This document shows, one piece after another, positions 56,326 to 64,000 of a stretch of DNA of 64,000 nucleotides; the first letter of the stretch is position 1; every line of letters begins with the position of its first letter. The position numbers and the translations under genes were made by a program. The notes below the pieces were generated by a model, which ran no database searches, was not told the DNA's origin, and saw only the letters and a program-made list of their open reading frames with translations. This DNA comes from Paenibacillus protaetiae. Its GTDB lineage: Bacteria; Bacillota; Bacilli; Paenibacillales; Paenibacillaceae. The stretch spans positions 1,302,001 through 1,366,000 of the forward strand of contig NZ_CP035492.1 of the NCBI RefSeq assembly GCF_004135365.1, in the 5' to 3' direction.

Positions 56326-57486
56326 CTAATGGGGCGTTTCTACTTCCTGCTTCAACGCCGCAAATATCGTTCGTACTCCTTTCGACCAGTTCGGATCTTC
56401 CGCATATTCGCGGTTAATCCAAGCGAACGGGTCGACGCCTTCCGGGCGTCCTTTGCTTAACCGGACAATCGTGCGTGAGGCAATCTCCGCCGAATCGGTA
56501 ATATTCGTATTGTATTCCTTCCAGCTATGGAACACATTAAACGGGTTATTGGCAATTTGCTCCGCTTGTTTATGAGTAGCGGGAACAAAACCTTGCTCCT
56601 GCCCCGTTATCGCAAATAATAATAAAGGATGAATATCGAATTGCTTCGATACTGCAATAATGGCCGATAAATAAGGCTCTTGTGCTAGAAGAGAGGAACG
56701 CTTCGCCAAATAATCCGCCAAGCGCTGCTTATCGACATCTGTATACCGCAGCTCCTGCGGCAAACCGTCTTGTGCGTCAGCCTGCTTGAACTTGTCCAGC
56801 GTAACCGGAGGCTGCAGCTTCTCATGGGAAGGCAGCGTTAACGACCAGCCGTAAAAAAGCGAAGCCGCTATTAACAGCAAACAGATGAATCCGTACAAAT
56901 AAGGGCGAAGTTTCGATGGCGAGCCGGTTTCCTCAGCAAGCGGCGGCACAAGCGACAAACCCGGCAGCGGAATGACATTGGCCTGGGCTGGCAGTTTCAC
57001 TGCTTCCTCGTCCGCTGCCAGCGGAACAGCCCCTTCTTGCTCCAGCAACAGCTTAAGTTCCGGCCAGCATTGCTGAAAAGTCTGCTCTTCCTCTCTCATC
57101 TCCTGCTTATGCATCTGTTCCACAGCCGCGACAAAACAAGGCTTGTCCGCAGCGAGCTGCACTTTGCTAAGCACCCATTCCTGGAAGGGCGCCATGATTG
57201 GGCTGCTTTTCCAGTCCAGTTTTAGGCAAACCTGTAATATATGCTCCGAGCGGACCGGGCGCTGCTGCTCCAGCACGACGTTCCGGATCAATTCAGCCGT
57301 TATGCGCTTTTTCGTTGCTTCTTCAAAAGAAGGGAGCTGCCTATGAATAATGCGTGCAACCGCATCTGCGACGATTTCCGCCTTCTTCTCCTGCGGCATG
57401 GCGGCATATTTCATCTGTACGTAACTGCGTATGTTACGGACATCTGCAGGCGACAAAACATAAGCGTCTTGGGCTTCGGCAGGCAT
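56326..57486 (-). CDS. Membrane protein with lysozyme-like C-terminus, topB operon
   Basis: The 386-residue protein has a cytoplasmic N-terminal half (helical, acidic), one membrane helix (LYGFICLLLIAASLFYGWSL, about 210) and an outer C-terminal domain. The outer domain resembles a glucosaminidase/lysozyme-like fold (HPLLLFAITGQEQGFVP, NPFNVFHSWKEYN, IASRTIVRLSKGRPEGVDPFAWIN). Glu in TGQEQGF is a candidate catalytic residue. ATG 57486 is preferred; AAAGGAG lies ten bases before it. Pairing a wall enzyme with topB is unexpected, and function is only inferred. Confidence 0.78.
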   Translation of the reverse strand: MPAEAQDAYVLSPADVRNIRSYVQMKYAAMPQEKKAEIVADAVARIIHRQLPSFEEATKKRITAELIRNVVLEQQRPVRSEHILQVCLKLDWKSSPIMAPFQEWVLSKVQLAADKPCFVAAVEQMHKQEMREEEQTFQQCWPELKLLLEQEGAVPLAADEEAVKLPAQANVIPLPGLSLVPPLAEETGSPSKLRPYLYGFICLLLIAASLFYGWSLTLPSHEKLQPPVTLDKFKQADAQDGLPQELRYTDVDKQRLADYLAKRSSLLAQEPYLSAIIAVSKQFDIHPLLLFAITGQEQGFVPATHKQAEQIANNPFNVFHSWKEYNTNITDSAEIASRTIVRLSKGRPEGVDPFAWINREYAEDPNWSKGVRTIFAALKQEVETPH

Positions 57487-57537
57487 GACGAAATCGCTCC
57501 TTTGCGTCATCTCTAACCGATTTTACCACAAGTTTCC

Positions 57538-57858
57538 TTAGGTTGGGGAGGGCAAATTCTGAATCTCCCGCTGCACATCTTCCCTGTAAATATAGGCTGC
57601 AATTTGCTCTTTTTCACTGACCGTAAACTGGTATTCACAATCGCAGCCGATATCCTGAGGTACGATTTGCGCAATATCGCCATGGACCGTGCATATGACA
57701 AGCGCCGTAAAATCAATAAGATCATCCGGGGCAGGAGTGGCGGGAGACAATGCAAACCGCAGCTCAACGTCCACCAGCTGTTCATTACGCCGTTCTAAAG
57801 AAGCGTAAAACGCTTCGAATTTCAGCTCTGTGATACGGTCTAATCCGTATTTAATCAT
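57538..57858 (-). CDS. Hypothetical protein, 106 aa
   Basis: The start at ATG 57858 (MIKYGLDRITELK) has AAGGAG seven bases upstream; ATG 57864 is too close to it. The product is acidic and soluble, with two adjacent cysteines in IGCDCEYQF. I do not recognise a family. It lies upstream of the lysozyme-like gene in the same direction and probably shares its transcript. No promoter or unusual composition was seen. Confidence 0.75.
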   Translation of the reverse strand: MIKYGLDRITELKFEAFYASLERRNEQLVDVELRFALSPATPAPDDLIDFTALVICTVHGDIAQIVPQDIGCDCEYQFTVSEKEQIAAYIYREDVQREIQNLPSPT

Positions 57859-57930
57859 ATCCATACTCCTTGTATAAGTTCTCATCTAACCCATGGTAAA
57901 AAAACTTATCCTATACCAGCAGACAAGCCG

Positions 57931-57953
57931 AAAAAAAGCGCCCGAAGGCGCTT
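57931..57953 (-). terminator. Terminator of gltD
   Basis: On the minus strand AAGCGCC-TTCG-GGCGCTT followed by five more U; a tetraloop stem. Confidence 0.88.
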
Positions 57954-57988
57954 CTTCCTAATACATTATTATATTGGATTTTCACCGC

Positions 57989-59476
57989 TTAAGGAAGCAT
58001 CGAAGATCCCATCAAATATTTGTCGACTTCACGTGCAGCCTCGCGGCCTTCATTAATCGCCCATACTACAAGGCTTTGGCCGCGGCGCATATCGCCTGCT
58101 GCAAATACTTTGTCCACGTTTGTTGTATATTGGCCGTATCTCGCTTTTACGTTCGAGCGGCGGTCCTGCTCCAGTCCAAGCTGATTGATCAGCGTGTTCT
58201 CAGGGCCTTCGAAACCTACAGCGATAAACACCAGATCCGCCGGCCATACTTTTTCCGTGCCTGGAATTTCTCTGTATACTTTACGCCCGTTCTCATCAAC
58301 GGTACGTTCGATTTGCACTGTATGAAGCTCTTTTACATTGCCGTTGCCGTCACTGACAAATTTCTTCGTCAATACGGAAAACGCACGAGGATCTTCGCCA
58401 AACAGCGCTTTTGCTTCTTCATGCGCATAATCGAGCGTATATACGTTCGGGAATTGCGGCCACGGGTTGTTGATCGAATCGCGCGTCAGCGGCGCTTTAG
58501 GATGCGTACCGAATTGCGTTACCGATTTGCAGCCGTGGCGAAGCGCTGTTGCGACGCAGTCCGTACCGGTGTCGCCGCCGCCAATAACGATAACGTCTTT
58601 GCCTTTAGCCGAAATATAGTTGCCGTCCTCCAGATTGGAGTCCAGATAGCTTTTAATCGTACCGTTCAAATAATCCATCGCCATATGAACGCCGTTCAGC
58701 TCGCGTCCTTCGATCTCGACGTCACGAGCTTTGGTCGCTCCGCCGCACAATACAACCGCGTCAAACGTATTCAGCAGTTCTGCCGCCGGAATATCTTTGC
58801 CGATTTCTGTATTGGTCACGAATTCAATGCCTTCTGCTGCAAGCAGATCAACGCGGCGCTGTACAACCGCCTTGTCCAGCTTCATCGTTGGAATACCGTA
58901 CGTAAGCAATCCGCCAATCCGGTCAGCGCGTTCATATACGGTCACCAGATGGCCTGCTTTATTGAGCTGGGCTGCAGTTGCAAGGCCGGCAGGGCCGGAA
59001 CCGACAACGGCAACACGTTTGCCCGTGCGCATTTTAGGCGGCTGAGGGACAACCCAACCTTCGTCAAAACCGCGGTCAATGATCGCTTGTTCGATTGTCT
59101 TAATCGTTACCGAATCGCCGATCAGACCAACCGTACAAGAACCTTCACAAGGCGCTGGACATACGCGGCCGGTAAATTCAGGGAAATTGTTCGTTTTGTG
59201 CAGACGGTCAAGCGCTTCTTTCCAAAGACCACGATAAACCAAATTATTCCATTCCGGAATCAGATTGTTAATCGGACAGCCGGAAACCGTACCGGCAAGT
59301 TCCATGCCCGTATGGCAATAAGGGGTTCCGCAGTCCATGCAGCGAGCGCCTTGCGTAGCAAGCTGATCGTCTGAAAGATGCTTATGGAATTCTCCCCAAT
59401 CTTTAATCCGTTCAACGGGATCTCGATCAGCCGGAATCTCTCGTTGGTATTTCATAAATCCAGTTGGTGTAGACAT
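57989..59476 (-). CDS. gltD: Glutamate synthase small subunit
   Basis: The 495-residue flavoprotein begins with the Fe-S cysteine motifs [16 protein letters not shown] and CPAPCEGSC. It then has an FAD site ([17 protein letters not shown]) and an NADPH site ([17 protein letters not shown]). It supplies electrons to the large subunit, GltB, which makes glutamate from glutamine and 2-oxoglutarate. GltB is not in this window, so the two are not next to each other here, unlike gltAB of B. subtilis, or this copy serves another partner. The start is ATG 59476 after GGAGG. The 250-base upstream region is AT-rich with a 16-base palindrome. Confidence 0.95.
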   Translation of the reverse strand: MSTPTGFMKYQREIPADRDPVERIKDWGEFHKHLSDDQLATQGARCMDCGTPYCHTGMELAGTVSGCPINNLIPEWNNLVYRGLWKEALDRLHKTNNFPEFTGRVCPAPCEGSCTVGLIGDSVTIKTIEQAIIDRGFDEGWVVPQPPKMRTGKRVAVVGSGPAGLATAAQLNKAGHLVTVYERADRIGGLLTYGIPTMKLDKAVVQRRVDLLAAEGIEFVTNTEIGKDIPAAELLNTFDAVVLCGGATKARDVEIEGRELNGVHMAMDYLNGTIKSYLDSNLEDGNYISAKGKDVIVIGGGDTGTDCVATALRHGCKSVTQFGTHPKAPLTRDSINNPWPQFPNVYTLDYAHEEAKALFGEDPRAFSVLTKKFVSDGNGNVKELHTVQIERTVDENGRKVYREIPGTEKVWPADLVFIAVGFEGPENTLINQLGLEQDRRSNVKARYGQYTTNVDKVFAAGDMRRGQSLVVWAINEGREAAREVDKYLMGSSMLP

Positions 59477-59655
59477 CAGCGTATTTCCTCCATCCGTTTT
59501 CCCGCAAACCATATACGAAAATTGTTTTTTATAAAATCATATCTGGAACCGCATAAATATACAACTTAATTCGCTAAGAAAAGTTAAAATATTTGGCGAA
59601 AACAATCAAAAAAGCTTTTAAAATATGCTATCATTCCGTTTCAGGTTCGTTAATG

Positions 59656-59671
59656 GATTATCCGGATAATC
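59656..59671. promoter_or_regulatory. Perfect 16-base palindrome upstream of gltD
   Basis: GATTATCCGGATAATC is self-complementary over 16 bases, 180 bases upstream of gltD in the gap after dfrA. It resembles an operator but I cannot name the regulator. Confidence 0.45.
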
Positions 59672-59727
59672 ATTTGCACTAACCTACATATTGTTCGTAT
59701 TTTTCAGAAAGTTTCCGTATATCCCTA

Positions 59728-60219
59728 TTATAAACGGATATAGGTTTGAAAGAAATAAACATATGGATTTTTTTCGTCCTGGATGCCTTGCTCGCTGCCG
59801 GCGAGCTTCCATTCACTGCTTTTTACCTCCGGGAAAAAAGCATCCGCCCGCTCTACCGCGGTTGCAATCTCGGTTAGCAGAAGTTTGTCTGCATACGGCA
59901 TAAACAGCTCATAGATTTCCGCCCCGCCGATGACCATCCATTCCTCGTCGGCATGCATGAGCTGGAGCGCTTGTTCTATGCTGCTTACCGTTTCCGCCCC
60001 TTCGTACACTACGCCATCCTGCCGGGTCAAAATAACATTTCTCCGGTTGCGAAGCGGCTTACTTCCGAACGATTCAAACGTCTTGCGCCCCATTAATACC
60101 GGTTTTCCCGTCGTCATCCGCACAAAATACGCCATATCGGCAGGAAGCCGCCACGGAAGCCCGTTTTCGACGCCGATTGCGTTATGCTGGTCGATGGCTG
60201 CAATCATCGTTATAGACAC
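59728..60219 (-). CDS. dfrA: Dihydrofolate reductase
   Basis: A 163-residue chromosomal-type DHFR: MIAAIDQHNAIGVENGLPWRLPADMAYF, including the catalytic Asp region and the Trp; GRKTFESFG; VIGGAEIYELFMP. It reduces dihydrofolate to tetrahydrofolate with NADPH. It follows thyA by 35 bases in the same direction, the classic thyA-folA pair. AGGAGG lies before ATG 60219. There is no sign that it is an acquired resistance gene. Confidence 0.95.
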   Translation of the reverse strand: MSITMIAAIDQHNAIGVENGLPWRLPADMAYFVRMTTGKPVLMGRKTFESFGSKPLRNRRNVILTRQDGVVYEGAETVSSIEQALQLMHADEEWMVIGGAEIYELFMPYADKLLLTEIATAVERADAFFPEVKSSEWKLAGSEQGIQDEKNPYVYFFQTYIRL

Positions 60220-60254
60220 TGCACATCCTCCTTTGCCTACTACTGAGCTAAGTA

Positions 60255-61220
60255 TTAAACGGCCACAGGCGCTTTAATAGACGGATGCGGATCATAATGC
60301 TCTACGGCAATATCAGAAACTTCAAAATCAAACACCGACTTGATGTCCTGATTCAATTTCAGCACCGGCAAATTACGCGGTTCGCGTGTTAGCTGCAGCT
60401 CGATTTGCTCCAAATGATTCGTGTAAATATGAGCATCCCCAAGCGTATGGACAAAATCCCCCGCCTCAAGTCCGCATTCATGCGCAATTAAATGCGTTAA
60501 TAACGCATAGCTTGCAATATTAAACGGAACGCCAAGGAAAATATCCCCGCTGCGCTGATATAACTGGCATGACAGCTTGCCTTCGCTCACATAAAACTGG
60601 AACATCGTGTGGCATGGCGGCAACGCCATATTGGTAGGCACATCCTCCGGATTCCAGGCGGATACGATTAGCCGGCGAGAATCCGGATTTGTTTTGATCG
60701 CATGGATGACATCCCGAAGCTGGTCGATCGAATCGCCGCGGGTTGTACGCCATTCCCGCCATTGCTTGCCGTATACATTGCCCAGCTCGCCATATTTCGC
60801 GGCAAAAGCGTCATCGTGAAGCACAAGCTGTTTGAAACGCTCCATCTGCTCTTCATAATGGGCGCGGAACAGCTCGTCCGTCTGCGAACGCAGGCCAAAA
60901 TCGCTCATGTCCGGGCCATCGTAATCCGGACTTTCCACCCAGCTTTTAAACGCCCATTCGTTCCAAATATTATTGTTGTGCTGCAGCAAATAACGAATAT
61001 TCGTATCGCCTTTAATAAACCATAACAACTCGCTGACGATCAGCTTAAAAGGCACTCGTTTTGTGGTGAGAAGCGGAAAACCTTCGTTTAAACGAAACCG
61101 CATTTGCCGGCCAAACACCGAAACCGTTCCTGTGCCTGTCCGGTCCTCTTTGCGAACGCCGTTCGCCAGCACATCTTTAAGCAGGTTCATGTATTCCCAT
61201 TCACTGGTTTGAACAGCCAT
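60255..61220 (-). CDS. thyA: Thymidylate synthase, long form
   Basis: A 321-residue ThyA, with the active-site Cys in [12 protein letters not shown] and [19 protein letters not shown], and the arginine region [12 protein letters not shown]. It makes dTMP from dUMP with methylene-tetrahydrofolate. It carries an internal insertion of about 50 residues after [10 protein letters not shown] (about residue 85-140), as in the Lactobacillus casei enzyme and unlike the short E. coli form. ATG 61220 follows GGGGGAA at twelve bases. It is the first gene of the thyA-dfrA unit. Confidence 0.95.
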   Translation of the reverse strand: MAVQTSEWEYMNLLKDVLANGVRKEDRTGTGTVSVFGRQMRFRLNEGFPLLTTKRVPFKLIVSELLWFIKGDTNIRYLLQHNNNIWNEWAFKSWVESPDYDGPDMSDFGLRSQTDELFRAHYEEQMERFKQLVLHDDAFAAKYGELGNVYGKQWREWRTTRGDSIDQLRDVIHAIKTNPDSRRLIVSAWNPEDVPTNMALPPCHTMFQFYVSEGKLSCQLYQRSGDIFLGVPFNIASYALLTHLIAHECGLEAGDFVHTLGDAHIYTNHLEQIELQLTREPRNLPVLKLNQDIKSVFDFEVSDIAVEHYDPHPSIKAPVAV

Positions 61221-61286
61221 GTTGTACGGTTCCCCCTTTTGTATCTGTTCTTCATCATTTATGGCCAAGTCTTTTTATTTTATCAT

Positions 61287-61772
61287 TTATAAGTCAATCT
61301 GTCTGTCCTGTTTTCGCTTTTGCCGCAGCTCATAGCGGGCGCCTGCCGTCTGGAACAGATGCTTCTCCAATTCCGATTCCGGGATAACGGGCGGTACAGC
61401 CGACGGTTTACCGTCCTGCATAGCCACAAAAGTAAAAAAACCGGTCACCGTTCTTTTTCGCTCGCCGGTTTGCACATTTTCAGCCATAACCGATACAAAC
61501 ACTTCCATTGAAGTGCGGTGGGTCCACGTCACGAACGCTTCAGCTTCTATTGCCTCACCAACTTGGATCGGTGCAAGAAAGTCAAGCGAATCGGTTGAAG
61601 CGGTAACGACTTGCATCCGGGCATGGCGAAGTGCCGCGATGGCAGCTGTCTTATCCATAATTTCCATCAGCTTGCCGCCAAACATCGTTTCATTGTGATT
61701 GGCATCCACCGGAAAAATAATTTGTGTTGTAACCGTACGCGAGTCCTTTGCCGGCTTTCCCGCAACCTGCAT
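61287..61772 (-). CDS. Acyl-CoA thioesterase, hot-dog fold
   Basis: The 161-residue product has the YciA/BACH-like hot-dog pattern: IIFPVDANHNETMFGGKLMEIMDKTAAIAA with the Asn and the Asp, and FVSVMAENVQTGERKRTVTGFFTF. It hydrolyses acyl-CoA to acid and CoA. ATG 61772 follows AAGGAGG; a longer frame runs upstream to 62000 across a terminator and is not real. It lies downstream of thyA's divergent leader and is monocistronic. Confidence 0.9.
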   Translation of the reverse strand: MQVAGKPAKDSRTVTTQIIFPVDANHNETMFGGKLMEIMDKTAAIAALRHARMQVVTASTDSLDFLAPIQVGEAIEAEAFVTWTHRTSMEVFVSVMAENVQTGERKRTVTGFFTFVAMQDGKPSAVPPVIPESELEKHLFQTAGARYELRQKRKQDRQIDL

Positions 61773-61912
61773 CTTTAAATGCCTCCTTATTATCGCAAGA
61801 CATGTCTGTTGTTTCCGCTTATGGAATAACTTATTCGCCCGGACAAAAGAAGTGCAGCTGTTTCGGTGCAGAACCGGCCCGGCTTGGCTGAACGTAAGCA
61901 GGCTGAAAACGC

Positions 61913-61948
61913 AAAAATGCCGTGCAGCATAGACTGCACGGCATTTTT
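61913..61948. terminator. Terminator of the pdh operon
   Basis: Perfect 15-base arms (AAAAATGCCGTGCAG) around CATAGA, with U-run ends on either strand, just after lpdA. Confidence 0.9.
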
Positions 61949-61968
61949 TACAAACCGGTGTACGTATC

Positions 61969-63384
61969 TTATTTCGATACCGTGTGGATCGGGTGTCCAA
62001 GCGCTACTTCCGCAGCGTCCAGAACGATTTCCCCAAGCGTTGGATGCGCATGGATCGTCAGGGCGATATCTTCAAGCGTTGCGCCCATTTCGATGGCCAG
62101 GCCAAGCTCGGCAATCATGTTGGAAGCTTCGTTGCCGATAATTTGCGCGCCAAGCACAAGGCCGCTGTCTTTATCGGAAACCAGCTTCACGAAACCTTCC
62201 GTTGCATTAAGCGACAAGGCGCGGCCGTTAATTGCAAATGGGAATTTGCCCACTTTAACGTTGTGGCCTTTGTCTTTTGCTTCTTTTTCCGTATAGCCGA
62301 CGCTAGCGCATTCCGGATCGGAGAAACATACCGCAGGGATACATTTGTAATCCACAACGCTTGGATGTCCGGCAATCGCTTCAGCCGCAACGCGGCCTTC
62401 GTACATCGCTTTATGAGCGAGAGCAGGTCCAGCAATAACGTCGCCGATAGCATAAATATGCGGGTTGCTTGTGCGGGTTTGGCTGTCAACCTCGATCAGA
62501 CCGCGGTCGGACACTTTTACGCCGGCAAGATCAAGACCAAGCTCGCCATCGGTATTCGGACGGCGGCCAACCGTAACAAGCAGGTAGTCTGCCGTTACTT
62601 TCTCTTCTTTATCGCCAACTTTGTAAGTGAGCGTTACGTCGTTGTCGGTTTGCTCAGCGCTTTGCGCCATTGCACCGGTAACGATATCTACGTTTGTGCC
62701 TTTCAGCTTCTTCACTACGATGGAAGACATGTCTTTGTCAAAGCCAGGCAGGATGGTGTCTCCGCCTTCGATTACAGTTACTTTCGTACCGAACTTGGAA
62801 TACATTTGACCAAGCTCGATGCCGATATAACCGCCGCCGATAACGATCAGGCTTTTTGGCACTTCAGGCAAGGACAAGGCGCCGGTCGACGAGATGATGC
62901 GCCCTTTGAACGGGAATGCTTTCAGCTCGATTGGACGGGAACCGGTAGCGATGATGCAGTTTTTGAAACGGTAACGAGGAGCTTCCTGGTCGTTAAACAC
63001 ACGCGCTTCGTTCTCGTTAATGAACATTACTTCGCCGTTGAAGTATTGCACTTTGTTTGCTTTCAGCAAGGAAGCAACGCCGCCTGTCAGCTTTTTCACG
63101 ACGCCGTTTTTAAACTCCTGCACTTTGGACCAGTTCACGGTTGCTCCGCTTGCTTCAATGCCAAATGCAGAAGCGTGGCCGATCGACTCGTACTGATGAG
63201 CTGCGGAGATGAGTGCTTTCGACGGAATGCAGCCAACGTTCAAGCAAACGCCGCCGACATTTTCTTTATCTACAACAAGCACGTTTTGACCCAGTTGAGC
63301 TGCGCGAATCGCAGCTACGTAACCGCCGGGGCCAGCACCAATGACTAAAGTATCGATATCCAGAGAAGCGTCTCCTACTACCAT
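61969..63384 (-). CDS. lpdA: Dihydrolipoamide dehydrogenase (E3)
   Basis: The 471-residue E3 has FAD motif TLVIGAGPGGYVAAIRAA, the redox-active disulfide GGVCLNVGCIPSK, an NAD site VIGGGYIGIELGQMY, and the C-terminal dimer motif HAHPTLGEIV with the catalytic His-Glu pair. It reoxidises lipoamide in pyruvate and related dehydrogenase complexes. It starts four bases after pdhC ends, and a terminator follows, so it is the last gene of the pdh operon. Confidence 0.97.
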   Translation of the reverse strand: MVVGDASLDIDTLVIGAGPGGYVAAIRAAQLGQNVLVVDKENVGGVCLNVGCIPSKALISAAHQYESIGHASAFGIEASGATVNWSKVQEFKNGVVKKLTGGVASLLKANKVQYFNGEVMFINENEARVFNDQEAPRYRFKNCIIATGSRPIELKAFPFKGRIISSTGALSLPEVPKSLIVIGGGYIGIELGQMYSKFGTKVTVIEGGDTILPGFDKDMSSIVVKKLKGTNVDIVTGAMAQSAEQTDNDVTLTYKVGDKEEKVTADYLLVTVGRRPNTDGELGLDLAGVKVSDRGLIEVDSQTRTSNPHIYAIGDVIAGPALAHKAMYEGRVAAEAIAGHPSVVDYKCIPAVCFSDPECASVGYTEKEAKDKGHNVKVGKFPFAINGRALSLNATEGFVKLVSDKDSGLVLGAQIIGNEASNMIAELGLAIEMGATLEDIALTIHAHPTLGEIVLDAAEVALGHPIHTVSK

Positions 63385-63388
63385 TACC

Positions 63389-64000
63389 TTACACCTCCAT
63401 GATGAACAGCTCAGGTTGTGCCAGCAGCTGTTTAATATAGTTCATAAAGTTTTGTGCAGTTGCGCCGTCGATGAGACGGTGGTCAAAGCTGAGCGACAAG
63501 GCCATAACCGGAGCCGGAACGACTTCACCGTTCTTCACAACCGGTTTTTCCGAGATGCGGCCGGTCCCGAGGATCGCAACTTCAGGGAAGTTGATAACCG
63601 GCGTAAAGAACATGCCGCCTGCGGAACCAATGTTCGAAATCGAAATGGTGCTGCCTTTCAGTTCGTTAGCAGCAAGTTTGCCTTCGCGTCCGCGGACAGC
63701 CAGGTCACGAATGGAATCGGCAACCATCCAAATATTTTTGCGGTCCGCATCTTCGATAACCGGAACGATCAGGCCGTTGTCCGTATCGGTTGCGATACCG
63801 ATGTTGTAATATTTGCGAAGCACGATTTCTTGGTTTGCTTCGTCAAGCGTAGCGTTCATGATCGGGAACTGGCGGCAAGCAGCCACAAGAGCCTTCACGA
63901 TAAACGGCAGGTAGGTGAGCTTCGCGCCCTTTTTCTCTGCGTATGGTTTATATTTTGCACGCAATGCAACAAGCTCGGTTACGTCCACTTCGTCCATGAT
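63389..64000 (-). CDS. pdhC: Pyruvate dehydrogenase E2, C-terminal part (N-terminus outside window)
   Basis: The visible ~204 residues are the catalytic acetyltransferase domain of E2: [50 protein letters not shown], and the active-site FDHRLIDGA near the end. The lipoyl and E3-binding parts would lie beyond 64000. It moves the acetyl group to CoA. Its position directly before lpdA identifies the pdh operon; a 2-oxoglutarate E2 would also fit the domain but is less likely by its sequence and neighbour. Confidence 0.93.
   Translation of the reverse strand: MMDEVDVTELVALRAKYKPYAEKKGAKLTYLPFIVKALVAACRQFPIMNATLDEANQEIVLRKYYNIGIATDTDNGLIVPVIEDADRKNIWMVADSIRDLAVRGREGKLAANELKGSTISISNIGSAGGMFFTPVINFPEVAILGTGRISEKPVVKNGEVVPAPVMALSLSFDHRLIDGATAQNFMNYIKQLLAQPELFIMEV

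Noticed and set aside
57974-59374. 466-codon plus-strand frame opposite gltD
   Set aside because: Mirror frame of a conserved gene; rich in Phe, Arg and Tyr, with no ribosome site.
61984-63348. 454-codon plus-strand frame opposite lpdA
   Set aside because: Mirror frame of a conserved gene, same composition bias.

Overview
The window reads as a chromosomal segment of a spore-forming Firmicute of the Paenibacillus type. This is inferred from gene content, not from a database search. The supporting features are strong AAGGAGG-type ribosome sites with many TTG/GTG starts, a CdaS-type diadenylate cyclase, a SleB-type cell wall hydrolase, bacillithiol genes (YpdA, BstA/YfiT-like), a XerS-like recombinase, a DUF441 protein, a Fur box of the 7-1-7 type and Bacillus-type LexA boxes. 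No rRNA, tRNA, CRISPR array or intact insertion sequence was seen.

Layout. 1-5.3 kb: 3'-truncated Fe-S helicase (DinG/YpvA type), a two-gene ABC exporter and a frameshifted MFS transporter. 5.3-12.6 kb: bacillithiol-transferase-like protein, small ORF, EamA and DUF2975 membrane proteins, a MarR regulator with a flavodoxin and a clear operator array, a DSGSI-repeat protein, a copper-amine-oxidase-N/GH18 protein and DUF441. 12.6-23.5 kb: heterodimeric ABC exporter, serine hydrolase, rpiA and a very large Lhr-type helicase. 23.6-28.8 kb: iron/heme and methionine-sulfoxide genes around a Fur box, an unusual zinc-ribbon protein with a nucleoside-deoxyribosyltransferase-like tail, cdaS and an NlpC/P60 hydrolase. 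28.8-36.2 kb: quinone reductase-like protein, nucleoside hydrolase, GNAT-glpK-glpD operon and SleB-like hydrolase. 36.4-50 kb: XerS, ypdA, MoxR-DUF58-DUF4129 operon, ChbG, phosphotransferase-MOSC pair, APC permease, a membrane-tethered receiver protein, a DUF4163/DUF3298 protein, an orphan PhnC-like ATPase and a divergent small gene with two LexA boxes. 50-53.9 kb: an AT-rich accessory pocket with a decayed kinase, a lipoprotein and a HAD phosphatase, bounded by related hairpin repeats and punctuated by a recurring CTAACGG box. 53.9-64 kb: topB operon, gltD, dfrA-thyA, acyl-CoA thioesterase and the end of the pyruvate dehydrogenase operon (pdhC-lpdA).

Two cross-cutting observations stand out. 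First, five genes (MFS, EamA start, DUF2975, DUF4097, DUF4163/3298) are each broken or displaced at a G or C run of 4-5, and one extra G/C restores the expected protein. A shared homopolymer under-call in the assembly is the simplest explanation. Second, several regulatory modules can be read directly: a MarR operator pair overlapping a promoter, a perfect Fur box between an iron-binding lipoprotein and a methionine sulfoxide reductase, and paired LexA boxes upstream of an unknown 74-residue protein. Many gene ends carry near-perfect, often bidirectional terminators.
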